In this document: piece by piece, positions 1 to 5,675 of the stretch | How the letters are laid out: each line of letters begins with the position of its first letter | Numbering within the stretch: the stretch's first letter is position 1 | Source: JAYWIG01 sp043789035 | GTDB taxonomy: Bacteria > Pseudomonadota > Gammaproteobacteria > Burkholderiales > Burkholderiaceae_E | Length of the DNA stretch: 13,023 nt | Reading direction: 5' to 3' | Assembly: GCA_043789035.1 (NCBI GenBank) | Contig: JAYWIG010000139.1 | Coordinates: forward strand, 1-13,023 | Translations under genes and position numbers: made by a program | Notes under the pieces: model-generated | Database searches by the model: none | Told to the model about the DNA's origin: nothing | The model's input: the letters and a program-made list of their open reading frames with translations, nothing else

Positions 1-60
1 ATAAAGACTGCTGTGATCGCTGCGTTTGCGAAGTTTCCTTTGCCGCCGACTAAGCAGTGA
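1..60 (+). CDS. Possible C-terminal end of a gene cut by the left edge
   Basis: Reading from base 1 gives 19 codons ending in IAAFAKFPLPPTKQ and a TGA stop at 58-60. A 7-bp stem-loop begins two bases later, as might follow a gene end. Nothing in the residues identifies a family, and another frame is also open over much of this stretch. This is only a candidate tail of an upstream plus-strand gene and could be chance. Confidence 0.25.
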   Translation: MKTAVIAAFAKFPLPPTKQ

Positions 61-61
61 C

Positions 62-84
62 GTTTGAGCACCAGCGCCTCAAAC
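62..84. repeat. Inverted repeat / stem-loop between the left-edge ORF and the toxin gene
   Basis: GTTTGAG (62-68) and CTCAAAC (78-84) are perfect 7-bp complements around a 9-nt loop. No T-run follows on either strand, so it is not a textbook rho-independent terminator. It sits between the possible plus-strand gene end at 60 and the minus-strand toxin stop at 133, where a two-way transcription end would be expected. The rest of 61-132 shows nothing else I can support. Confidence 0.4.
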
Positions 85-132
85 CTGATTTGCTCTCGAT
101 CAGTTCTCGACTCTTAGACCGGCTACGAAAGT

Positions 133-534
133 CTACGAATCGATTCGGCTTACAGTCGGAACTGTTTTGAGTCGTTTAGATTTTTTGTAAAAATCGTGAT
201 CGAAAGTTGCCAGCTCATTGCAACGCGCTGAACTTGCCAGATGCAACGCATCAGCAAAGTCAAATCCACTTTGGTAAAGCCCGATAGCCTGAACCACCGA
301 AGCATCAACTTCAAACGCAACGTTACGAATCGCCAATAACGACTCGAAGCAATGAGCAATAGTGTCTCGGTCAAGCCGATACGCACCACGAAGAACCCAC
401 TCAAGCTCCAGAGACACTGTTAGGGGCACAAAAAATGGTTTGTTCGAGTCTATTAATCTCGCCGCAAGTTTGGCTCGCTGGGGATCATCATTGGTGACTA
501 AGCGCACCAATACATTGGTATCCAACGCAATCAT
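133..534 (-). CDS. PIN-domain ribonuclease toxin (VapC-like)
   Basis: A 133-residue single PIN domain, the usual VapC length. PIN toxins are Mg2+- or Mn2+-dependent RNases that cut tRNA or other RNA when the partner antitoxin is lost. The acidic metal-binding set is visible: D5 in the opening MIALDTNVLVR, E43 in SLELEW, D95 in DFADALHLA, and D112/D114 in TFDHDF. The start ATG overlaps the antitoxin stop by 4 bp (ATGA at 534-531), so translation is probably coupled and the toxin follows the antitoxin in one transcript. No residue appears to be missing, so the toxin looks intact. The family call is strong; the RNA target cannot be read from sequence. Confidence 0.9.
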   Translation of the reverse strand: MIALDTNVLVRLVTNDDPQRAKLAARLIDSNKPFFVPLTVSLELEWVLRGAYRLDRDTIAHCFESLLAIRNVAFEVDASVVQAIGLYQSGFDFADALHLASSARCNELATFDHDFYKKSKRLKTVPTVSRIDS

Positions 535-773
535 ACTTTTTTGGCAAATAGGGCCGCGTCCATTTCAGCAACTTTGAGCTTGGGCCCGACGTATTGTGCA
601 ATTCCCAAACAGCTTTCTGCGGTGCGCGTTTTTCGTGCAGGTTCGACGAAGGCTCGAAACCCATCGCTTTCAATGCGAATCTCTATGCGGGTGCCTGCAG
701 TTATACCCAATGAGGCTCGAATGGCCGAGGGAATAACTAGCTGACCTTTTTCAGATACTGTGGCGATTGGCAC
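531..773 (-). CDS. AbrB/MazE-fold antitoxin (VapB-like), GTG start
   Basis: An 80-residue protein beginning with an AbrB-type swapped-hairpin DNA-binding domain: the ATVSEKGQLVIPSAIR stretch in the first 20 residues is the family hallmark. The C-terminal half, ending LFAKKV, should be the part that binds and blocks the toxin. I chose the GTG at 773-771. A GGAG ribosome site (785-782) lies 8 nt before it, and the domain starts right after it. A longer reading from TTG at 839 would begin inside the -35 element of the promoter and cannot be translated from that transcript. AbrB-type antitoxins normally repress their own promoter, and palindromes overlap this one. It is the first gene of the pair. 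Confidence 0.88.
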   Translation of the reverse strand: MPIATVSEKGQLVIPSAIRASLGITAGTRIEIRIESDGFRAFVEPARKTRTAESCLGIAQYVGPKLKVAEMDAALFAKKV

Positions 774-781
774 GATTAGCG

Positions 782-785
782 CTCC
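782..785 (-). promoter_or_regulatory. Ribosome binding site that fixes the antitoxin start
   Basis: On the minus strand this reads GGAG, 8 nt upstream of the GTG start at 773. It is the best Shine-Dalgarno match near any candidate start of this gene and supports GTG over the upstream TTG. Confidence 0.7.
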
Positions 786-797
786 GTGAAAATATTG

Positions 798-813
798 ACT
801 TACCTTGGTAAGT
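798..813. promoter_or_regulatory. Palindromic operator overlapping the -10 and start site
   Basis: ACTTACC-TT-GGTAAGT is a perfect inverted repeat with 7-bp arms and a 2-bp centre. It overlaps the last three bases of the -10 box and spans the expected transcription start. A bound antitoxin or antitoxin-toxin complex here would block RNA polymerase. That it is the antitoxin's own site is inference from position and family habit. Confidence 0.65.
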
Positions 814-839
814 ATATCACTCTGATTTTGACGTGTCAA
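811..839 (-). promoter_or_regulatory. Sigma70-type promoter of the toxin-antitoxin operon
   Basis: Minus strand: TTGACA (839-834), a 17-bp spacer, then TATACT (816-811). The -35 is perfect, the spacing optimal and the -10 differs from TATAAT at one base. Transcription should start near 804, about 30 nt before the GTG start. The promoter begins about 29 bp past the stop of the permease gene, so the pair is expressed independently of the export operon. A promoter this strong that is also palindrome-covered fits an autorepressed toxin-antitoxin unit. Confidence 0.82.
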
Positions 840-840
840 A
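827..840. promoter_or_regulatory. Second palindrome containing the -35 box
   Basis: TTTGAC-GT-GTCAAA is a perfect 6-bp-arm inverted repeat with a 2-bp centre; the -35 hexamer lies wholly inside it. Its centre is 28 bp from that of the palindrome over the -10. The arms differ in sequence from the first palindrome, so it could be a second operator half, a site for another regulator, or partly a by-product of the TTGACA motif. Confidence 0.45.
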
Positions 841-862
841 CCTTACAATCTACTTGCTTTTA

Positions 863-879
863 CGGCACTACTCGTGCCG
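863..879. repeat. Stem-loop across the stop codon of the permease gene
   Basis: CGGCAC (863-868) and GTGCCG (874-879) pair perfectly around a 5-nt loop that includes part of the permease stop codon (870-868). In the minus-strand transcript the stem is followed by UAAAAGC, with no U-tract. It could aid transcript ending or protect a 3' end, but is not a clear intrinsic terminator. Confidence 0.45.
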
Positions 880-2079
880 CAAGGCCTCAATCGGGTCCAT
901 CTGCGCAGCTCGTCGCGCGGGAAAATAACCAAAAACCATACCAATCACCGCTGAAAACAAGAGCGCCACCGCATTAATGGTCGGGTCAAACACATAAGGC
1001 ACCGACATTAACTTAGAACCGCCATAGGACGCTGCGGTCGCTATAGCTACACCTACCACACCACCCAAGGCCGATAGCACGACGGCTTCGATCAAAAACT
1101 GCAGCAACACCTCGCCCTCCAAGGCACCAACGGCTAGCCGTAAACCGATTTCGCGGGTACGCTCCGTCACGCTTACTAACATGATATTCATGATGCCGAT
1201 ACCGCCGACCAGCAAGCTCACCGCCGCTACCGCACCTAAAAGATCCGTCAATACGCCCATGGTGCTACTCAAGGTATCGGCCAGTTGCTGGGTATCGAAA
1301 ATATTGAAATTATCGTCATCGGTATCAGCTAGCTTTCTGCGTTCTCGCAAAAGTTGTCTCAGGCTTTCCTTCAACGGCGCGCTATCGCTTCCTTCGGCCA
1401 TCGCAACTACTAAAAAACTCACCTTGCGATTGCCAGTAACGCGGCGCTGCAATGTATGCAAAGGCACGATTACTGCATCATCCTGATCGCCCATTCCGCC
1501 TTGCCCCTTTGGGGAAAGAATCCCCACGATTTCACAAGAGAATTTTCGGATACGCATTTGCTCGCCCAAGCCGGTCTTACCAACGCTGCCTCCAAAAAGC
1601 TCACGCCTCACCGACTCGCCGATCACGCATACGGCAGCGCCTGTCTGCTGCTCGTCAGGCTCAAATAGTCGGCCACTGCTAAGCTCCCAATTACCTGTTT
1701 TGAACCATTCGTTGGTGCTACCGCTAATGCTCGTTGCCCAATTTCGGCCATTGGCCACGACGGTAGCACTCGCACGACTTTGTGGAGCCACGGAAGCCAC
1801 GCCACCAATCTGAGTGGCTATCGCTTGTGCATCCGCTTCAGTAAACTGCGGCACACCACCGCCGCCTCCGCCACCAATTCGCTGCCCAGGGCTAACAAGC
1901 AAGACATTCGTGCCTAAGCTCGTAATCTTTTCTTCGATAGCTTGGGTCGCACCGTTGCCCAAGGTCACCATGGTAATCACGGCACTAACGCCAATCACGA
2001 TACCAAGAATCGTTAGGAAGGAGCGCAGCATGTTGCGCCGCACAGAGCGCAACGCGAGCACGAATACGCTGAACAACAT
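868..2079 (-). CDS. MacB-like ABC transporter permease (FtsX/MacB_PCD family)
   Basis: This 403-residue inner-membrane subunit transmits ATP-driven movement to the periplasm (a mechanotransmission exporter) rather than forming a classic channel. Order: N-terminal membrane helix about residues 17-40, a large periplasmic MacB-type domain about 41-270, then three C-terminal helices near 280-305, 327-350 and 370-388. The FtsX signature is clear in GIMNIMLVSVTERTREIGLR (about 295-314), and the tail MDPIEALRHE matches the usual MacB ending. A run of seven glycines at about 69-75 sits at the start of the periplasmic domain. It starts 3 bp after the ATPase stop. E. coli MacB fuses ATPase and permease; here they are separate, and 245 plus 403 residues equals the fused length. 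Substrate unknown: macrolides, peptides, lipoproteins and siderophores are all known for the family. Confidence 0.9.
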   Translation of the reverse strand: MLFSVFVLALRSVRRNMLRSFLTILGIVIGVSAVITMVTLGNGATQAIEEKITSLGTNVLLVSPGQRIGGGGGGGVPQFTEADAQAIATQIGGVASVAPQSRASATVVANGRNWATSISGSTNEWFKTGNWELSSGRLFEPDEQQTGAAVCVIGESVRRELFGGSVGKTGLGEQMRIRKFSCEIVGILSPKGQGGMGDQDDAVIVPLHTLQRRVTGNRKVSFLVVAMAEGSDSAPLKESLRQLLRERRKLADTDDDNFNIFDTQQLADTLSSTMGVLTDLLGAVAAVSLLVGGIGIMNIMLVSVTERTREIGLRLAVGALEGEVLLQFLIEAVVLSALGGVVGVAIATAASYGGSKLMSVPYVFDPTINAVALLFSAVIGMVFGYFPARRAAQMDPIEALRHE

Positions 2080-2082
2080 AGT

Positions 2083-2820
2083 TCAGACCGCCTCAATCGA
2101 ATCAATCACTGGCGCTGACGTCGTTGGATTAGCGTTAACAACGTCTTTAGCAATGCGGCCATCGATAAAGTGCACAGACCGACGTGCATAGGCGGCCATA
2201 TCTGGCTCATGCGTCACCATTAACACGGTAATGCCGTGATCGCGGTTCAGCGCCATCAACAAGCCCATAATCTCATGGCTACGCTTGGTATCGAGGTTTC
2301 CAGTTGGTTCATCGGCCAGCACCACTGCGGGCTGCGTGACAATAGCGCGTGCAATGGCCACTCGCTGCTGTTGCCCGCCTGAGAGTTCGCTCGGAGTGTG
2401 TTTTTCCCAGCCACCAAGGCCAACATCCTGCAATGCTTTTGCCGCGGCAGCGCGCCTGTCGTTTGCGCTATCACCTCGGTAAAGCAGCGGAAGCTCAACG
2501 TTTTCTTGCGCGGAGGTACGGGCTAATAAATTAAACCCTTGAAACACAAAACCAAGATAACTTCGACGCAGCCTTGCCCGTTGATCACGCGATAATGACT
2601 CCACATGCGCACCTTTAAAAATATACTGGCCCGCAGTTGGGGAATCTAAGCAGCCAATGATATTCATCGCGGTCGATTTGCCAGACCCACTTGGGCCCAT
2701 AATCGCCACAAACTCTCCGGCAGTGATGTCAAGGTCTATACCTTTTAGCGCCATCAACTCGGTAGCACCTTGCCCGTAGCGCTTGGTCACACCTCTAAGC
2801 TCAATGAGTAACTCACTCAC
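2083..2820 (-). CDS. ABC transporter ATP-binding subunit (MacB/LolD-type)
   Basis: A 245-residue nucleotide-binding subunit with all the working motifs: Walker A GPSGSGKST (42-50), Q-loop Q94 in FVFQGFN, signature LSGGQQQR (146-153), Walker B VVLADE with catalytic E171, D-loop GNLD and H-loop H204. The sequence around the signature and Walker B is that of the MacB/LolD/FtsE group that partners FtsX-fold permeases. It starts with GTG at 2820-2818, overlapping the membrane-fusion gene stop by 4 bp (GTGA), and is followed 3 bp later by the permease. It should dimerise on the cytoplasmic face with two permease copies. The residues after about 220 form a short extension with no recognisable motif. 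Confidence 0.93.
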   Translation of the reverse strand: MSELLIELRGVTKRYGQGATELMALKGIDLDITAGEFVAIMGPSGSGKSTAMNIIGCLDSPTAGQYIFKGAHVESLSRDQRARLRRSYLGFVFQGFNLLARTSAQENVELPLLYRGDSANDRRAAAAKALQDVGLGGWEKHTPSELSGGQQQRVAIARAIVTQPAVVLADEPTGNLDTKRSHEIMGLLMALNRDHGITVLMVTHEPDMAAYARRSVHFIDGRIAKDVVNANPTTSAPVIDSIEAV

Positions 2821-4163
2821 TTGCCGCTGCCGCTTTTTTGCGCTGTGATAACCAACATACCAGCTTTCAAATCACCGCTGATAATTTCGGTCATGCGACC
2901 ATCGCTAATGCCGGGCGTAACAGCGATCGCTACCGGCGCTGGAGATCCATCAGGTAACACCCACACTTGACGCGCAGAGGCGGTGCTAGCCTTTTCGCCC
3001 GCTCCTCGGCGCTTACTTTCAACCTTGGGTGCACCGAAGGATATGCCCGATGCAATGCCTTTCTTTGCGTCAACAGTTGCCGCAGTGGGTTGGTAGCGAA
3101 GCGCGGCATTTGGCACAAGTAAAACATCCTTTCGCTCTGTAGCAATGATCGCTGCGGTTGCGGTCATACCCGGCCGCAAGCTTAAATCGGCATTGCTGAC
3201 ATCGAGATAAGTCAGATAGGTGACAACGTTATCAGTGATTGTTGAACCGAACCCTACTCGAGTAATACGCGCTGGAAAGTGGCGATTTGGATAAGCGCTC
3301 ACGGTAAAGGTCGCATCTTGCCCAACTTTTACAGAACCCACATCGGCCTCATCCACATATACCCAAAGGCGTAATTGCGTTAAGTCTTCTGCAAGCGTAA
3401 AAAGCGTCACGGCTTGCAATGCAGCCGCAACGGCGTTGCCAGGGTCCACGTTGCGCGTGAGTACAACACCGTCCGATGGTGCTGAGATCGATGCTTTAGA
3501 CAAATTAATTTGATCAGTCGATAGTGCGGCAGTGGCGTCGCTAATGTTGGCAATCGCACTTCGGTTGTCGGCAATAGCACGGGCTAATGTCGCGCGTCCC
3601 GCATCGAGTTCAGCTTTTGAAGGTACCTTTCCGCCGGACAATAAGGCCACCGCTTCCAGCCGCGCGAGTGCTGCTTGAGCTTCGCTAATGGTTGCGACTG
3701 TCTGGGCAGCTTTGGCTTGCGCACCGCTTAGCGAGGCTTGCGAGCGTTGAATTTGTCCACGCAGCTTAGCGGTATCGAGTACTACCAATACTTGCCCTTT
3801 TTTGACGAGGTCATTCACATCGACATTCACTTTCAACACGGTGCCTGAAAGCTCACTACCGATATTGATAGACCGTGTTGGCTGCACAGTGCCGTTGGCA
3901 TTCACGGTAAATGTCAAATTGCCCCTGGTTACAGCTTGCGTTGCGTAAGTTGGTAGGGCATTTGCAGCGCGGCTAGTAAACCACCAAGTTGCGCCGCCAA
4001 TCGCAAGGAGAACTAATAAACCTAGGCCCCAAGTGCTGGGGCGTTTGAACCAAGGTTTTTTGTTGGATTCTTCCAGTAACTCTGCTACGCCACCTTTAGT
4101 AGCGGGAGTTGCAGCAGTTATCGCGATAGGTTGCGCAACAGGTACCGGTTTGTTCGTAGTCAT
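2817..4163 (-). CDS. Membrane-fusion (periplasmic adaptor) protein, MacA/HlyD-like
   Basis: A 448-residue adaptor linking the inner-membrane ABC unit to the outer-membrane channel. A cytoplasmic N-terminal tail of about 43 residues leads to one membrane helix (about 44-62). Next come the first lipoyl half (about 97-130), an alanine-rich coiled-coil hairpin (about 133-225), the second lipoyl half (ISAPSDGVVLTRNVDPGNAV, about 226-245), then beta-barrel and membrane-proximal domains. The stretch GQVLVVLDTAKL followed by the hairpin is typical of the family. I use the ATG at 4163, which overlaps the upstream gene stop by 4 bp (ATGA); a TTG at 4199 lies deep inside that gene. A basic, serine-rich insert (around residues 380-400) separates the last domains. 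The adaptor class is firm, the substrate unknown. Confidence 0.92.
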   Translation of the reverse strand: MTTNKPVPVAQPIAITAATPATKGGVAELLEESNKKPWFKRPSTWGLGLLVLLAIGGATWWFTSRAANALPTYATQAVTRGNLTFTVNANGTVQPTRSINIGSELSGTVLKVNVDVNDLVKKGQVLVVLDTAKLRGQIQRSQASLSGAQAKAAQTVATISEAQAALARLEAVALLSGGKVPSKAELDAGRATLARAIADNRSAIANISDATAALSTDQINLSKASISAPSDGVVLTRNVDPGNAVAAALQAVTLFTLAEDLTQLRLWVYVDEADVGSVKVGQDATFTVSAYPNRHFPARITRVGFGSTITDNVVTYLTYLDVSNADLSLRPGMTATAAIIATERKDVLLVPNAALRYQPTAATVDAKKGIASGISFGAPKVESKRRGAGEKASTASARQVWVLPDGSPAPVAIAVTPGISDGRMTEIISGDLKAGMLVITAQKSGSGK

Positions 4164-5593
4164 TTCGCCGCCGCGACTGAAGTGTCCGCCATGCTCCAAC
4201 CGCCTCCTAAGGCGGTAAACAAGCGAACCTGATCATTACTGATGTCCGCTTTAGCGCTTACTACACCGTCTTGCGTGGCCAATTGAGTACGTTGTGTTTC
4301 AAGCACCGTCTGAAAATCCACTAAGCCGCTGCTGTAACGTTGGCGCGCCAATAACGCGGCATTTGTTGCAGCATCTGCCGCTATCTTCAGGCTGGCTAGT
4401 CGTTCTTCGTCACCACGTACGGCAACAAGCGCATTCTCGACATCTTTCAATGCGCCTAAAACGGCTGAGCGATACACCTGCTGCGCTTGCTCAAACGCAG
4501 CGGCTTGCACGCGCACTTGCGCGAGTAAAGTCCCACCATCGAACACTGGCAAGGTCACACCGCCCAAAAGACTAGCAACTAGCGATGTGCCTTTCGATAA
4601 TGCAGCTAGGGTGATAGCACTTAGTCCGATAGAGCCACCGATTGAAAAACTTGGCATTCGTTGCGCCTGTGCCTGCCCTAAACGAGAAAACGCCGCAGCC
4701 ACTTGATACTCAGCCGCACGCACATCAGCGCGCTGACGCAGGGTTTCAGCAGGAATGCTCAATGCAAGTGCCGTACCTAATGTCGGCAAGTTAACAAATT
4801 TCGGTGCGACACCAACTGCCATCTGCAGCGCACCGGGTGGTCGGGATACCAACACTGCAAGGGCGTGCAATGTCTGCTCAATCGCAATCTGCAAGGCTGG
4901 CAATAGCGCCTGCGTTTGTGCCGCAGCAGCTCGCGCACGTTCGACTTCGAGCATTGTGACAAGCCCTGCTTGCTGACGCCAATCTGTAATCTGCAGCGTT
5001 TCCTGCTGGCTAGTTAAGTTACTCTTTGCAATGCCCCAGCGCATTTGCGAGGTCCGCAACAAAACATAAGTCAGCACAACCTCAGCAGCCAATTGAACTT
5101 GCACATCCCCCAAGCTAGAGGCACTAGCGGCAAGCACAGCGTTGCTTGCGTCTAAGGCCTTGCGACGTGCGCCAAATACGTCAGGCACCCATTGACCATC
5201 TAGACCGAGCTGAAGGCGATTGCCAGTGCTATCTCCGCCTGCGACGCCCCGCTGCACCGAGGCCGAAGCTCCAATTGTAGGTAACAACGCTGCGGCGGCA
5301 ACGTCCCGCAAGGCTTGGGCTTGGCGAAGTGCCGCTTGAGCTTTAGCGACATTCGGATTAGCGAGCAAGGCTAGATTCACTAGATTAGTCATTAGTGGGT
5401 CGTCGAACCTTTGCCACCAGCTGACTAACGATTCACCTACAGTGTCTGCCCCTCCAGTTTGGCTGGCAGACCAAAGTGCTGGAATATCTACAATGGGCTC
5501 TGGCGGCGATTGCACAGGCCTCACCGGTATCAACGACGCACAGCCCGTTAGGCAAGCGATTAGAGCCACAGGGGTCCAAAGATTGAAGTTCAT
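4160..5593 (-). CDS. Outer-membrane efflux channel lipoprotein (NodT/OprM/TolC family)
   Basis: A 477-residue outer-membrane factor that should trimerise into a barrel plus periplasmic tunnel and dock onto the adaptor encoded next. The N-terminus is a lipoprotein signal: a hydrophobic core, then the lipobox LTGC with the lipidated cysteine at residue 18. The following A and S do not signal inner-membrane retention. Two long helical repeats follow, with the family pattern of alternating Ala/Gln-rich helices (for example the region around ANPNVAKAQAALRQAQAL) and the RADVRAAEYQVAAAFSRLGQAQAQ-type stretch in the second half. I chose ATG at 5593; a TTG two codons upstream adds nothing to the signal peptide. 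It is the first gene of the leftward four-gene operon and overlaps the adaptor start by 4 bp. No strong ribosome site is visible. Confidence 0.92.
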   Translation of the reverse strand: MNFNLWTPVALIACLTGCASLIPVRPVQSPPEPIVDIPALWSASQTGGADTVGESLVSWWQRFDDPLMTNLVNLALLANPNVAKAQAALRQAQALRDVAAAALLPTIGASASVQRGVAGGDSTGNRLQLGLDGQWVPDVFGARRKALDASNAVLAASASSLGDVQVQLAAEVVLTYVLLRTSQMRWGIAKSNLTSQQETLQITDWRQQAGLVTMLEVERARAAAAQTQALLPALQIAIEQTLHALAVLVSRPPGALQMAVGVAPKFVNLPTLGTALALSIPAETLRQRADVRAAEYQVAAAFSRLGQAQAQRMPSFSIGGSIGLSAITLAALSKGTSLVASLLGGVTLPVFDGGTLLAQVRVQAAAFEQAQQVYRSAVLGALKDVENALVAVRGDEERLASLKIAADAATNAALLARQRYSSGLVDFQTVLETQRTQLATQDGVVSAKADISNDQVRLFTALGGGWSMADTSVAAAK

Positions 5594-5675
5594 CGGCAAG
5601 TGTCGCCGTCGTTTGATCAGATGTCTGTTCGCGGCCGCACAGACGATAAAAGGCCAAGGCAGGCATTCTTCATTG
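5594..5675. promoter_or_regulatory. Divergent intergenic control region
   Basis: These 82 bp separate the start codons of the leftward export operon and the rightward Mg2+ ATPase gene, so promoters for both should lie here or just inside the flanking genes. I do not see a convincing -35/-10 pair on either strand, which would fit activator-dependent or alternative-sigma promoters. The clearest element is the 22-bp imperfect inverted repeat at 5623-5644. Confidence 0.5.
5623..5644. repeat. Imperfect inverted repeat in the divergent region
   Basis: GTCTGT (5623-5628) pairs with ACAGAC (5639-5644), and the inner GCGGCCGC (5631-5638) is itself palindromic; only the two bases TC (5629-5630) break the symmetry. 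It could be a regulator site shared by the two divergent units, or, if transcribed, a hairpin about 30 nt before the ATPase start codon. There is no T-run, so it is not a terminator. Confidence 0.5.

Noticed and set aside
136..147. 12-bp perfect palindrome CGAATCGATTCG at the toxin gene end
   Set aside because: It encodes the last toxin residues, is short and has no loop suited to a terminator; chance is adequate.
4164..4199. Longer membrane-fusion protein from TTG at 4199
   Set aside because: The extra 12 residues lie inside the channel gene's coding end; the ATG at 4163 makes the usual ATGA overlap.
5594..5599. TTG start two codons upstream of the channel gene ATG
   Set aside because: It adds nothing to the lipoprotein signal peptide, and ATG is the stronger initiation codon; neither has a clear ribosome site.
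5611..5627. Possible PhoP-type direct repeat (GTTTGA then TGTCTG) upstream of the Mg2+ ATPase
   Set aside because: The second half matches the expected GTTTA-like repeat poorly, so calling a PhoP box would be wishful.
5442..5675. In-frame upstream extension of the Mg2+ ATPase by 78 residues
   Set aside because: It is antisense to the start of the efflux channel gene, encodes no recognisable sequence, and the ATG at 5676 gives the normal family length.
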